From NCBI GenBank assembly GCA_002633005.1, contig NMRA01001224.1:1-22468 (forward strand): a stretch of 22,468 nt of DNA, written 5' to 3'. Source of the DNA: Phoronis australis. Its lineage: Eukaryota > Phoronida > Phoronidae. Position 1 is the stretch's first letter, and each line of letters begins with the position of its first letter. The position numbers and the translations under genes were made by a program. Under the pieces are notes generated by a model. It was given only the letters and a program-made list of their open reading frames with translations, did not search any database and had not been told where the DNA came from. This document shows, piece by piece, positions 1 through 11,105 of the stretch.

Positions 1-160
1 AACAGCTGCTGTTTGTGATGCAGTAGGCGCTTGTGCAGTTTACAGCGATACACCTTGCTAGAGGCGGCCAAGCGCATCAGACCCTGGCGTGTCTGAAGGG
101 CACCCTCACCCTGCAGGAAGTCCCACCGAGTGGAGCCACCCACACCATCTGTGCAGTTAC
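1..160 (-). CDS. Partial internal coding exon of an unrecognised host gene
   Basis: Read on the minus strand, a pyrimidine-rich tract ending in TTTCAG (just above 160) forms a good 3' splice site. From 158 down to base 1 one frame is fully open (52 codons), after two bases that complete a preceding codon. The stretch is GC-rich compared with its surroundings, as expected of coding sequence. The peptide begins NCTDGVGGSTRWDF and ends in a basic, Leu/His/Lys-rich run (CKLHKRLLHHKQQL). I do not recognise the protein. The exon runs off the window edge, so its 5' splice site is not visible. The LINE at about 430-2900 would lie in the intron upstream of it. The open frame and the acceptor are seen; that it is a real gene is inference. 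Confidence 0.5.
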
Positions 161-165
161 CTGAA

Positions 166-430
166 ACAAGGTACAGCAGTGATCTCACGTGAATGCTTCA
201 GTGATGGTAGTTCTCCACACAGAGGGGGTAAGAAATGACACTGAATATCAACTTATAAAAATTGGCTAGAAATCTTAACAACAAACTAAGGAAATATTAA
301 ACAAAAACAAAATTTTCAATGAAGATAAAAACAGTAGCTTCAAAGACACTTTGGACATCAAATATTAACTTTTAAATTTCCAAAGGTGAGTTAAATTGGT
401 GAAAAACATTGATTCACACCAAGAAGGCGG
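166..430. other. AT-rich intron-like spacer
   Basis: Between the putative exon and the first LINE-like sequence I see only A-rich non-coding DNA (runs such as aaaaacaaaattttc) and no open frame or repeat I can name. It fits the intron upstream of the minus-strand exon. Confidence 0.4.
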
Positions 431-1203
431 TAACAGAATAAGATGTAAAACTTATTATATACCGTCTTTACTACTTTTCGCAGCACTTGAGTATCCCTGG
501 ATTACTGGTCCTGGTGGATTTTGAGAAGGCGTTCGATTCAGTTTCCTGGGTATTTCTACAAAAAACTCTGTCTTTTTAATTTTGGCCCAAACATCAAAAA
601 GTGGGTATCGTTGCTCAATGAGGGAGCTATGGCTTGTGTAATTCAATATGGAAAAACTTCTCAATTTTTTTAAATGGGCAGAGGCTGTAAACAAGGAGAC
701 CCTTTATCTCCCTATGTTTTTTTACTATGTGCTGAGATTATGGGAATTCTCTTTAGGAAAAAAATATAAAAGGTATACAAATTGGAGCTCAAGAATTTAA
801 ACTAGTTCAATATGCAGATGACACTGCTATCATACTTGATGGTTCCGAAAGATCATTAAAAAACTCTCTTGATCTGCTTGACCAGTTCTCAAAGTATTCA
901 GGTCTAACTCCTAATTTAGAAAAAACAACTTGTGTTTGGATAGGTTCTATGAGGCAAAGTAATTCAAGGGTATGTTCTGAAAAGGACTTAAAATGGTCTA
1001 CCTCACAGTTTAGTATCCTCGGGATTGTTTTTTCTACTGACATCCAGGAAATGAGTATTTTAAATTTTGATCGCAAGTTGGTTGATATTAAAAAAGAAAT
1101 TATGAGATGGTCAAAAAGAAACTTAAGTACTCTTGGTAAAGTTACAGTGGTCAAATCATTTATTCTACCAAAACTGATTCATGTTTTATCTTCTTTGTCA
1201 ATC

Positions 1204-1524
1204 CCTAATAATCTGTTTTGTAAAGAACTAGAAAAACTGTTTTTTCACTATATTTGGGAAGGAAAGTGTGACAAAATTAGGCGCAGAACCATGATTCAAC
1301 ATTATGAAATGGGTGGTTGTAAAATGATAGATGTTTACTCTTTTGTAAAGGCAATTAAGATAANCCTAATAATCTGTTTTGTAAAGAACTAGAAAAACTG
1401 TTTTTTCACTATATTTGGGGAGGAAAGTGTGACAAAATTAAGCGCAAAACCATGATTCAACATTATGAAATGGGTGGTTGTAAAATGATAGATGTTTACT
1501 CTTCTGTAAAGGCAATTAAGATAA
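1204..1524 (+). repeat. 160-bp duplicated flanks around a single N (assembly join)
   Basis: 1204-1363 and 1365-1524 are near-identical (about four substitutions) and are separated only by the N at 1364. Collapsing one copy continues the LINE reading frame straight from VKAIKI into TWMRRILK, so the duplication is almost certainly an unmerged overlap between contigs or haplotypes and not a biological tandem repeat. Confidence 0.85.
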
Positions 1525-2259
1525 CATGGATGCGTAGGATCTTAAAAGCCACAAATTCTACTGCATGGTTAAATCTCATCTTAAACACTGATTTGATATC
1601 ATTGGAGTGTCTAAAATTTGGGACCTATTTCTACAAATATGCAGCATCTCGAACTGAGAACCCTTTTTGGAAGGAACCATTTAACTTTCTGTATGATTTT
1701 TCTAATATAATAGATCAGGAGGAAATACCATATCAGCCAATTTGGTATAATACTAATGTATTGATTGGTGGAAAACTGTATTTTGGAGAAGATGGTTTGA
1801 AAAGGGTGTTTATTATATCTGAGACCTACTAGACGATCATGGATATTTGTTATCTTTTGAAGGTTTTTGCAAAAAGTTCAATTTTAGACCAATATTTTTA
1901 ATTTTTATGGGCTCAATGAGGCTGTTTGTCAAAAATGGAAAATCTCAAAAAGAGACAAGTTTTCCTTCTACGCACCCTCTATCCCAATTTTTGTGAAATT
2001 GTTACTTGCAAACAAGAAGGGAACAAAACATATATATAACACTTTGGTGCTAAACAAATATGCCCGGCCTAGGTCTGAGATGAAGTGGCAGGCAGAACTT
2101 CCTATACCTGACACTACAGAATGGTGGAAATTTGCCTACTTTCTAAATTTTACACTTGACGTGAAACTTCGATGGTTTCAATTTAGACTGTCACATAGGA
2201 TAATTAGCTGTAACTCTTACCTTGTCAAAATTGGGGTAACCAACTCCCCCTTGTGTACG

Positions 2260-2482
2260 TTTTGTAAGACTGAACCTGAGACTTTGCTTCACCTATACTG
2301 GCAATGTGATGTTGTTCAAAATTTTTGGAACAATGTTGAAGGTTGGGTTAGAAACAAAACTAATATTTCCNTTTTGTAAGACTGAACCTGAGACTTTGCT
2401 TCACTTATACTGGCAATGTGATGTTGTTCAAAATTTTTGGAACAATGATGAAGGTTGGGTTAGAAACAAAACTAATATTTCC
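2260..2482 (+). repeat. 111-bp duplicated flanks around a single N (assembly join)
   Basis: 2260-2370 and 2372-2482 differ at two positions and meet at the N at 2371. They duplicate the zinc-knuckle region of the LINE protein. Removing one copy keeps the frame (NKTNIS into LGTNVL). This is the same artefact type as the join at 1364. Confidence 0.85.
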
Positions 2483-2899
2483 CTTGGTACAAATGTGCTT
2501 ACAGTTTTCTTTGGAAACAGATGTAGAAGCCAGCCAATTCAAAGTTTAATCTTGTTTCTCAGCAAGTTCCATTTATATAAGCAACGTCTCAAGGGTAAAC
2601 CTCCAAATTTAATTGTATTAACAAAAGAAATTAACAGTTATTACTCCAGTGAAAAACATATCCATTCAAAAAATTTACAAATGGAAAAATTTACAAACAG
2701 GTGGTCACAAATGCATAATTTTATAGCAATGTAAGGATATTTTATCATTCCAAAATACTCTCCCCCCTCCTTTTTTTTTCAGAGCCATATACTACTATAT
2801 TGTCTTGTATGTTTTTGTTTTCTTTTGTTAAATCTATTTCAAAATCCGGTTCACGTACATTTTTAACTTAGTAAACTTTATTTTCATTGAATTGTAAAG

Positions 2900-3390
2900 T
2901 AAGGCAAGGGAATCCCAGACCTTTGTCCTTACTTATGTTGAACTGGGAGAATAAAAAAAAAGTCGTTGGAATTTTACCAGGAGAAATGATTGACCAGCTA
3001 AATCGGAAGCTGGACTTGTCAGTACCTTCGTGCTATCTATCCGTTGGTGCTTTTGCGTGTATCTTTGGAATAGACTCCTCCTAAGTTATTGGGACAATAA
3101 TCGGCCACACATTCAAGCAAATGCCCTCGGAAATGTTGCTTAAATAGTCGGACATAAAACACAATACTTTTGTTCCTAGATATACACTGGTGACCTAAAG
3201 TCGTGAATATAAGCATAATAAGCAGTTGATTGTCATACTACCCAATATCCGTTTGCAACTGCTCATGTGATGTCATGGACACACATCAGCCTTTGCAAAT
3301 ATACGTGTTTTGACAATCTTAATCCTTGTTTGTATCCGTAAGCAAAGTTTTAAAACAGTCGCTAATATTGCCGGCCATTTTGACTGAATG
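2900..3390. other. Non-coding spacer
   Basis: A short open frame (2887-3084) begins inside the LINE 3' UTR and resembles nothing known to me. The only structured feature is one copy of CCTAAAGTCGTGA at 3194-3206, which recurs at 3394 and, inverted, at 3971-3983. Confidence 0.35.
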
Positions 3391-3986
3391 AGGCCCTAAA
3401 GTCGTGAACGTTCTGTTAAGACGGAAATGCACGAAGTATGACCACGCAAGTCAACTACAGTGCTTACAGTTACTCTAGATGACATCAAAATGCATTGCAT
3501 TGTTTATTAATTCAGTTTCTATTGAAATAAATTGTTATAAGTTTTGCACCCAACTTTGACGTGCACAGACGTTTTCAATGAGGTTATTCACGTAAAACGC
3601 TAAGAACCCAGCATCAATTGTCGCTCTGTATTTTATTGTTTTGGCCTTACAAAACTTGATCGACCCTGGGACACTTTGACACATTGTTCAAGCTACCCCT
3701 GGAGCGCGTGTTTGAGTAAATCTGAACGATAAATATTTTCGAAAACATATCCCAAAAATGCACAAAGAGTGAATTAGTGAAATATGCTGTTTTTAAGATA
3801 CATTTGAAAAAAGAAGCCACTCACTCACTTTTTATTATCATATTGTAAATATCAACACGCCCGGGTATCCGTTTTGCGTTCGTAAGCAGACGAACGCTGG
3901 AAACTTCAACGCTAGATGTCGCAGGACCGTGCAGAAGAGAAAATAACATCGCTCACGATTTTAGGGCACTCACGACTTTAGGACCT
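3391..3986. mobile_element. Candidate MITE-like repeat with 16-bp inverted ends
   Basis: AGGCCCTAAAGTCGTG at 3391-3406 is matched in inverted orientation by CACGACTTTAGGACCT at 3971-3986 (one mismatch). A second degenerate inverted copy (TCACGATTTTAGGG, 3953-3966) sits just inside the right end, and a further direct copy lies upstream at 3194-3206. The interior has no open frame. It could be a non-autonomous DNA transposon or an unrelated repeat with subterminal motif copies. I see no clear target-site duplication. Confidence 0.4.
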
Positions 3987-3989
3987 CTG

Positions 3990-4262
3990 ACGGTACTTGC
4001 ACGCATTTTCAGTTCGGTGGCTCTAGTGTAGGGATATCTGATTTTGGCTATTGCGTTCACCCAACTGGTCGCCTTTTTTGAGCACCTCCAGGACCTCTGC
4101 ACTAGCCATAGCAGCGGGATATTCCCGAAATTGTTGTTTTTAAATACATTTTGTTATTTTTCATTTATATTGTCCGAATGGATATCTCTTTGTTTCGTAG
4201 CAAAAATGAGGTAATTTTTTTCTCATGCATATACCGTGAGTTGACGTTCACCAGTGACGTCG
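3990..4262. other. Non-coding spacer
   Basis: No open frame, repeat or RNA gene is recognisable here. Confidence 0.4.
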
Positions 4263-4382
4263 TTCTGTTGAGTGGTCTATCCTATATATATATATAGGAC
4301 ATACCACTGATATTATTCTGTTGAGAGGTATATCCTCTCTCTCTATATATATATATTTATATATATATATATATATATATTT
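4263..4382. repeat. TA/CT microsatellite with short direct repeats
   Basis: A (TA)n palindrome flanked by TCC and GGA (about 4279-4300) is followed by (CT)n then (TA)n runs (about 4335-4380). TTCTGTTGAGTGGTCTATCC at 4263 and TTCTGTTGAGAGGTATATCC at 4317 are near-identical 20-mers flanking the first TA run, so the repeat unit was probably copied by slippage. Confidence 0.7.
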
Positions 4383-4389
4383 GATAGAC

Positions 4390-5840
4390 TGATTAATGAA
4401 TTTGCAAGCGTGGTATTGGCTGGGCAATACATTATTAAGAATTCAATTTAAGAGCACGTCCACGAATGGACCAGGCAAAAAAGTGATAAAGGCTATGTCA
4501 CGGATTTCCTCGATTGTTTGCATGGTGGTAGGGGTTGATGCCCCAACCTTCATACCACCATTATTTTTTTTTGCGTGCGCCACCTTGTGGTTGCTATGGG
4601 AACGTGTTGTTTTTCTGCCAATTCCAAGCCTCGTTACAGCTACATTTTGGCACTTTTTGCGAACTTACCTTGCGAACAATAGTGCAAAATGAAACACTTC
4701 AAGTTTATCACTGAACTGGGGTGTCTTTCAACTTGCCAGTCGTAGAAAATGTCACGGTTTCAGTTACATCTTAGCCGTTTTTGAGGGCTACCAGTTTAGC
4801 TAGTTTGTGGTGATTCCAAAATGCTGAAAATTGCCCTATTTCCTGCCTCAATATCTCAGCTGAAGCCAAATTTAAAACAACAAAACTACAACCAGTGTTT
4901 AGATTGATCTTAGCTCTACAAAATAAAACCATAAAAAGTCTAGGCAATTACCCTTCTTCATACCGCATCGGGCTCTAGAAGTAGGGCACCTCACCAAAAT
5001 TGTGCAACTGGCCAATGTTTGCATAGTACCAAATGTATGCGAGGATTCAAAATACAGATTTGAAATCTTAAAATAGGCGATCGAACATATCAAGAAAGCT
5101 TTAATTTTTTTACTTTACACAAAAGAATGAGTAGCACAATAAGGCACGTTGGTTTCCTTTGACCCTGACGATAACGCTGCCAATAGCATGTGCATACATG
5201 TATACTCACCGTTTCAAAATGCATTATGGTTGAGTAAAAAATCTATAAAGTAAGTCTTCAATTTTACATAACTGCGAACTCGAATTCTGAAAATTTAGTG
5301 TGTGGGTCTGATTGAAATTTAGTTTTCTAATGTTCTCGAAGTCGGTTGATCGTGTCCCGACGCATCTCAATTCAACTAATTTTATAAAAAACAATAATAG
5401 GTATATTGGGCCGGAAGGAGACAACTGCATCTCCATATACAGTGTATATCACCAAACCCGAACAAATCAGACAGCAAAGTAGTTAGTCATAAAAAAAGAG
5501 ATATATTGAAATGGTATGGGATAGATGCTGTGAAATGAGGTTAGAAAAACTGATCATATAAGGATAGTCGACTACCGGTGAAATTGGCGTTGTTGAATAA
5601 CTTTTCTTACGCTTCTCATTCGGGAAAGTACTCGAACAGCACACGCCCAGATGTGCATATGCATGTCTGAATATTCTCGCATTATGGATACCAGTTTCTT
5701 AGTTTTCACCACAACGCATAGAATGATGTATTTGCGGAAGGTTCGTAGACGTTTTCATAAAAAACACAGGAAACCGAGTATTTCACACGCAAGATAGCAG
5801 AAAAATCAGTTCAGATGTTTTTTTGCATCTATCACAGTTT
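4390..5840. other. Non-coding spacer
   Basis: Short open frames at 4396-4692 (+), 4899-5093 (-) and 5224-5436 (-) have no recognisable motif, splice-site support or coding-like composition. I see no gene, RNA or repeat that can be supported. Confidence 0.4.
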
Positions 5841-5844
5841 CAAT

Positions 5845-6139
5845 GGCGGATTCCGGGAGGGGGCCACGGGGGCCATGCCCCCCTAAAATTCTCCCAGATA
5901 CCATTCGTCAGTTCGGGGTGCGAATTGCTGACTAGCATATGCGTGCACCCTGGGGGCTCCGGGGCGAATGCACAATGCATTGGCCTTGAACAAACCCTGT
6001 TTACCAGATTTTCTTAGTAATAAGGTCCACAAACCAAAAAAATTCGAGACCCCTGCATCCCTACATTTTAGAGTGTGCGCGCGGATGTAGCGAAATTCTG
6101 TGCCCTGGCCCCCCTCCAACTCAAAATCCTGGATCCGCC
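5845..6139. mobile_element. 295-bp dispersed repeat with GGCGGATYC inverted ends
   Basis: The left end reads GGCGGATTCC (5845-5854) and the right end GGATCCGCC (6131-6139), which are inverted copies. Inside each end lie C/G runs (gggggccacggggg; ggcccccctcc). The pattern 'GGCGGATCCAGGATTTT...GGGGGG' is a very common short repeat in marine invertebrate genomes. Partial copies with the same end occur near 6934-6950 and 19568-19584. It is probably a non-autonomous DNA element. Open frames across it on both strands are by-products. Confidence 0.6.
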
Positions 6140-6900
6140 CGAGTTTAGTATGGGTATGTAATGGTGTTTGGTGCTTACCATCAGTCAGACTCCACATGTA
6201 GTGTCAGCTACTTCATTGAAAAATCATAAGACAATGCATGTGCAGCAAAACGAAAATAAAATACACAAAGTTAACATTCAGACTGCATATAGGTGAACTT
6301 GGGTAATCCCGTAAAGAGATTTTGGAACAAAAACTGTCCTGATTTAAATCATTGTTTATTACCTTAGACATAGAGATGCAGCAGAGCAGGTTATACTGTA
6401 CTTATGTAGCAAAACGATAAGAGAGCCAAACATTAAACAAGCACCAAAGTAGTTTAGAGAATAGTAATACTACATTGAGGCTGATATAGGACACAGGCAA
6501 ATTACACGCCATAAATCAAGTAAATAGAAAAGAACAAATGTGGTCACATTTACAAAATGCGAGCAAATTAGGTGTACAATGAGACACCTTTAGTCAGCAC
6601 AGATGACACGTGGAACACATGGACAAATGGAAATAGCATTTTGTCTGACTACTTTTGACATACTGTATTTCAAATGTCTCTGAGCCTTGCATAGATGAAA
6701 TGTGCTACTGCGGCAATTCCATTGACTCAACAATCTGTTGTCACAGTTGAAATCGACGGTCTTCCTCAGCAATTCTTTTCATTCCAAAGGCATCAAACTG
6801 TGCGAGTTGCCCAGAATGATTGAGTTCTGCTAAACGGGAAAATATTTAATCTGCTGAGGTGAGAGAAATTCTTCAGNTCAGTTTGCGCAAATGCTTACAG
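6140..6900. other. Non-coding spacer with an assembly N at 6876
   Basis: No gene is supported. The single N at 6876 is not flanked by a long duplication, unlike those at 1364 and 2371; only TCAG is repeated across it. Confidence 0.4.
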
Positions 6901-6904
6901 CCGG

Positions 6905-6950
6905 GCAAAATGTTGGGCCCCCCCTTGTGATATCCTAGATCCGCCACTGG
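6905..6950. repeat. Solo end of the GGCGGATCC repeat family
   Basis: A run gggcccccccttgtgatat is followed by CCTAGATCCGCCACTGG (6934-6950), which matches the right end of the 5845-6139 repeat. No partner end was found to the left, so this looks like a truncated copy. Confidence 0.45.
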
Positions 6951-7197
6951 GTTAAATGATTTGAAGCTGCAGGAACCTTTTTGACTCCGGGATATCTGCT
7001 TTACATCTGGGTTTTCTGTTTCCATGGAACACCCTGAATACGGAAATTGTTGACACGCGATAGAGCACAAAAAACTTTATTCAGGAAAATTGACCGTTTT
7101 TACAAAATTTCACATAGAGCTAGCAAAACACCTTATCTTCACTCTCGGGAATCACAAATGGTGAATATACGCCCTGTAGCCACTTTCAACGGTAATG

Positions 7198-7298
7198 GTC
7201 TGATATAACGTGCCCGAATTTTGAGAACCAGTTTTTCAGTCTCCACTGAAATAACGGCCATAAACTGGTTCTCAAAATAAGGGCAGGTTATATCAGAC
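7198..7298. repeat. Palindromic foldback element with 37-bp arms
   Basis: The left arm 7198-7234 (starting GTCTGATATAAC) and the right arm 7262-7298 (ending GTTATATCAGAC) are inverted copies with three mismatches in 37 bp. Inside the loop a second hairpin, TTCAGT-CTCC-ACTGAA (7235-7250), abuts the left arm. As RNA this could form a long stem. It may be a small foldback transposon, a MITE, or a hairpin RNA precursor. No target duplication is obvious. Confidence 0.7.
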
Positions 7299-7299
7299 T

Positions 7300-9360
7300 G
7301 TTGCCCTTTCAACAGCGTAGAATTTTGTTTACTGCTTATCCGAGGTCACTCAAATCAAATCTCCCGGAGACTGGTATGAAGCAGTTCCATATATATCCTC
7401 AGTCCTTTCATTCACCGAGCTGCCATAATATCTAGTCAACGACGTGTTCATAGCATAAAAAGATACCACCGAAAACGATGACAAAACGTAGCTTTGATCT
7501 TGAGGGAGCTGTGTGTCTGCATGCAAACATGTACGACCGTTGATAACGAATGCACCAGGCCCGATTCGCTGAACCTCCTCTGTGACCTACATGTACTTCT
7601 CACTAACAGAACAAGTTGTTAATAAATAAACACAAATCCTCCCCCAAATTCATTAATTTGATCAGCCTTTTAACATTTCCCTGCTTCGATATCGTGTTCA
7701 CGACTAGATTTCCTTAGTCTACTGTTGGCCTAGTTACAACTGGCTCCGCCCTGTGCTATATGTACACAATTAAGTTAATTACGCACTCCAAATTCAGTTA
7801 ACATTGCAAGTGAATGTTGAAATAACGAACAAGGTTAAGGCACGTATAGGATACATTGACCAAAAACAAGTTTTCACCGAATAATCAACCGAAGGCCTTG
7901 AGATATTCACGCCTCAAAACTTAATCGTCTTTTTTCTCGGCTTCGGCAAATCGACTTAACTTAGCAATACGAGTTCTCGAAAACGGCTAGTGGATTTCGC
8001 TGAAACTTTGCAAACTTAATATTTATTTATCAATCTCAAAAACGTTGTTCGGTATAAAGGGCATTTTTTGCGTCAAGACAAATATGACTGCTTATTTTTG
8101 CTAGTTAATTTGTCATAGAAAGCGAATTAAAAGACTAATATAAATTCCTAACAGTGATTTGAGGTAATTGGTGAAAGTTTTCATTTCAAAACGTTTCATT
8201 AAAATCGGCCAGGGGTTAATTTGCTTGCAATGTACCTTTCTTAGAAATGAAATTTTGACTTAAAAGTCGTTAGCGTAATAATAGCAATGACACGTTATTA
8301 TAAAACATATATTTTAATCCCTCTTTGTTTCTTGCAGGAAATATGTTCTTTTAATAGTTGACAAATGCTAGTATTTGATACACGAGTTAGAAAAGAGGAC
8401 ACTGATAAAGATTTGAGATGACCTTAAGGCACTACTATCAACCTGATCTGAACCAGTTAGTAATCACCAACAGACATGTCTGGCGTTTGACTCATGCAGG
8501 AACTTGTGAAAGTCATGAGGTCATCGCTAATCGAGTTTACTGTTCAACATAATAAAGTCGATGACTTTTTAATACCTCCCCCAAGTGAGAATATTTTTCA
8601 TTGTTTTGGGGAATTTAGCATTTTGGATACTCTCCACAACTGAGTGCTACTCTCACTGAAGCAGTAGTTACCATTGTGGGGTCGAAGAATGCATGCACAA
8701 CACCGATAGACTTTTGCACGCCGACACAGCCAACCAAACCATCTGAAATCAACGGTAATTTGTTTTACCACGAGGTCTACAATGAACTTGTAAATCAAAA
8801 CCTGCAAAAATGCCCGTCTGTTGCAAACATGATAAGGTACACAGAAAGCCACATATAAGTATAACTTACCATTGGTATATCCATAAACGATAGTAGGCCT
8901 AAATAGACCGCCAAATCCGAATATTTTCAATGGAGGAAATCTGAGATCTTACGGATAAGCCGTGACGTCATTATTCAGTAGCGACAGCTAGCAGACATAA
9001 TACGCTTTACTCCCGGCAAGTACTAATCTGCTAATCGTGGTCATTTCGTCTGGATTTTGCGTGGGCGGTGAACCACTGAAAAAGTGAGGGACTATAGCCC
9101 CCCTGTGGTGCACCATCCATAGACCATGAGAGCCGGAGCAATGAAAAAAGACCCCCAATCTCCCTATTGTGAGCCGCCCATCATGTTTTGCTCAACTCAC
9201 ATATATTAAATAAATTGAACCTGTTACCTTCTTAAACAAAGCTCATATTAATACTCCAGGAATAACCAGCGAGCTTAATCAAAAACCAGTCTCGCACTTC
9301 AAAACAGGTTTACACTCGATCATGGTGCGTTTCATTTTAAGCTCGACTGCACGTCGGTGA
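7300..9360. other. Non-coding AT-rich region
   Basis: Open frames at 8598-8930 (-) and 8676-8858 (+) overlap each other in opposite directions and show no motif or splice support that I trust. No RNA gene, repeat end or promoter stands out. Confidence 0.35.
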
Positions 9361-9363
9361 CGC

Positions 9364-9669
9364 TCAAAATTTCTGGACTCTACTATTGGAAGACCTTGAA
9401 CAGCGTTTCAATGCCGATTTTTTCCTTTTTACTAGGCAGTAAAATACATGGAAGAATTTACCATCACAATATACAAACCTGAAGCGGAGTTTGCTATGTT
9501 TAGAGGGTGGCTCCTCCTCTAGGATATTGCGGAAGAAAACGTCATAGTTGCGAATCTGCAGTCTATAATGTATGGCATGATTAAAAACACTCAGCAATAC
9601 ACAGCACTGTACGTCAGATGGTGCTATAGACTCCAGGTTTTTAACAGAGAGAAATAAGTCCCCCGCCAT
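9364..9669 (-). CDS. Possible first coding exon of an unrecognised gene
   Basis: On the minus strand an ATG at 9669 sits in a GGGGGATGG context (G at +4) and has an in-frame TAG 33 bases upstream. The frame is open for 101 codons and reads like protein (MAGDLFLSVKNLESI, then HYRLQIRNYDVFFRNILEEE). A possible 5' splice site, TTCAG/GTTTGT, occurs after codon 63 or so (near 9482); beyond it the peptide turns basic and less protein-like, as if it were intron. No promoter or second exon was identified. I do not recognise the protein, so this stays hypothetical. Confidence 0.3.
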   Translation of the reverse strand: MAGDLFLSVKNLESIAPSDVQCCVLLSVFNHAIHYRLQIRNYDVFFRNILEEEPPSKHSKLRFRFVYCDGKFFHVFYCLVKRKKSALKRCSRSSNSRVQKF

Positions 9670-11100
9670 CCCCCTGGTTCTTAAGCCTATGTGGCACTAA
9701 ATGTAGCATTTTCGCAGCTGCGTTCAGCAGACCTATCCTAGGTTTATTACTTCCCAGACGCCCTGGGCAAAATCCTGTAGGATCTGTACCTGAACACCCA
9801 CCAATCGCCTACTTCCACCTGGTCACCACTAATTAGTCACCCCTGTTTATGATGTATTTTCCGTAATTAACATGAGCTCCGCTGCAATAATTTTTTCTTG
9901 ATTTACTCGATTTTTTGCCTATGTGTGTACTTTTCCAACATACCACTCATATTTCATTTTCTCAACATATAATTTTATACATAAGATACCACTTCACAAT
10001 TTTGAATTTGACAAAATAAAATCGGCCGAACTTCCTCAAAGCACGCACTTGCTAGGTGACGTTACAGTCCATGAAACAATATAGGCGGCGGCCAATGAGA
10101 TTAGTCTCGCTGCATTTTATCCTGCTAACAGATGGCAGCACATTCATTGAAGGGCATTTGCGTCAAAAAGCAGACCGCATCGAAAATTGTGCACTTTATT
10201 AAACTTTTTGCGCTCTCACTTAGACATTTTACCACAGTACAAGTTTAGCGTTAAGTCTGTTAAACAAAATGATTAAAAAATTGCAATAGTTAGGTAACAA
10301 TTTTGTCTTCCATGGACAAGCAGATGAAAAGCATTAATTTCTTCTGACATTCCACTAAGGAGAATATGGAGTTAGTCTTACCCCCTAAGTGTGCGCGCAT
10401 AAGGTGCAACGGTGCAATGGTGAAAGGTCATTTTGAACCCGGTTTTCTGCGGCGCCTCGTTTATTTACATTTCGAAGGCTCTTGTTTGACGCATTGCTCG
10501 TCTGATGAATGGTAAAATGTTCTGTCAAAAGATACGAGCAATTAGAACTTGTCTTTGTAGGGCCTACAGCTCCTGCAAAGTTTTATAATCCTGTAAACGG
10601 TTGCAACAAGAGTTTTGTAAAGCTGCAACCCCAAAACAGTTCAACTTTCCAACGGAAATGCATCAGAAAAGGCGACCTTCCACCAAAAACCTGTTTGTGA
10701 AGTCACTCATCTTGGCGGCACGTCCCGCATACACTCTGTCTGCATGGCAGCATGTACCGGATTGTATCCAAGCCACACGTCATGTCTCTAATAAAGGTGA
10801 ACAAAAAGAGAAATCCCAATACGAAAACGTTATCTAACAGAGCGTATGTGGTACAACTTTGTAGATGGATTTATGTCCATAATGACCTATCCGGTGTCTT
10901 GAACACCGCAAAAAGTGGTTAAGGGAAAATTCAGTCGCCATTCTCGTTGTGTATGTTACGTCTATCCCGAGGTCGATCTTCATATGCGTCAATTGTCCAG
11001 ACGCATATCGTGAAAAGAACATTGTATAAGGTTATAAAAGCATTTATAGTAAAAGTTGGGAACAAGACTGTTTCACACAATCAAGATATGGCGAATTCAA
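9670..11100. other. Non-coding region
   Basis: Short frames at 10509-10700 and 10601-10837 (+) overlap in different phases and carry no recognised motif. No repeat or RNA gene is supported. Confidence 0.35.
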
Positions 11101-11105
11101 CTAAC

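Larger units (their letters stand above)
480..2734 (+). pseudogene. Reverse transcriptase ORF2 remnant of the LINE
   Basis: Reverse transcriptase motifs appear in order: LVDFEKAFDSVSW (about 511-549), GCKQGDPLSPY (683-715), the catalytic QYADDTAII (808-834) and the thumb motif FSILGIVFS (1009-1035). A basic segment follows (LFFHYIWEGK, then DKIRRRTMIQ), and then a zinc-binding domain with CTFCK and HLYWQC (2254-2307). The frame is broken by a shift near 575, an in-frame TAA at about 671, a shift near 766 and a scrambled stretch at 1830-1992, so the copy is dead. The longest readable parts are 949-1363, 1452-1832, 1993-2370 and 2372-2734. In a live element this protein would make cDNA by target-primed reverse transcription. 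Confidence 0.85.
430..2900 (+). mobile_element. 5'-truncated L1/Tx1-like LINE retrotransposon
   Basis: The fragment starts inside the reverse transcriptase, so the endonuclease and ORF1 are absent. It runs through the thumb and connection region and the C-terminal zinc-binding RVT domain to a 3' UTR of about 150 bp after the last stop (2732-2734). The 3' boundary is approximate because no clear poly-A or tandem tail is visible; it fades near 2880-2900. The domain order and the C-terminal CCHC-like knuckle fit L1-group elements of the Tx1 type, but clade assignment needs a phylogeny. Two internal N gaps with duplicated flanks lengthen it artificially by about 270 bp. Confidence 0.85.

Noticed and set aside
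807-1154. 115-codon minus-strand open frame
   Set aside because: It is antisense to the YADD region of the LINE reverse transcriptase and has no motif of its own.
4579-4594. GGTTGCTATGGGAAC resembling an RFX X-box
   Set aside because: Two consensus mismatches and no gene start nearby.
4396-4692. 98-codon plus-strand frame with hydrophobic stretch
   Set aside because: It follows a TA microsatellite, has no motif, and includes a T-run-derived Phe stretch. Chance ORF is more likely.
5883-6197. Open frames on both strands (5823-6017 and 5883-6197)
   Set aside because: They translate the GGCGGATCC dispersed repeat and give low-complexity Gly/Pro peptides.
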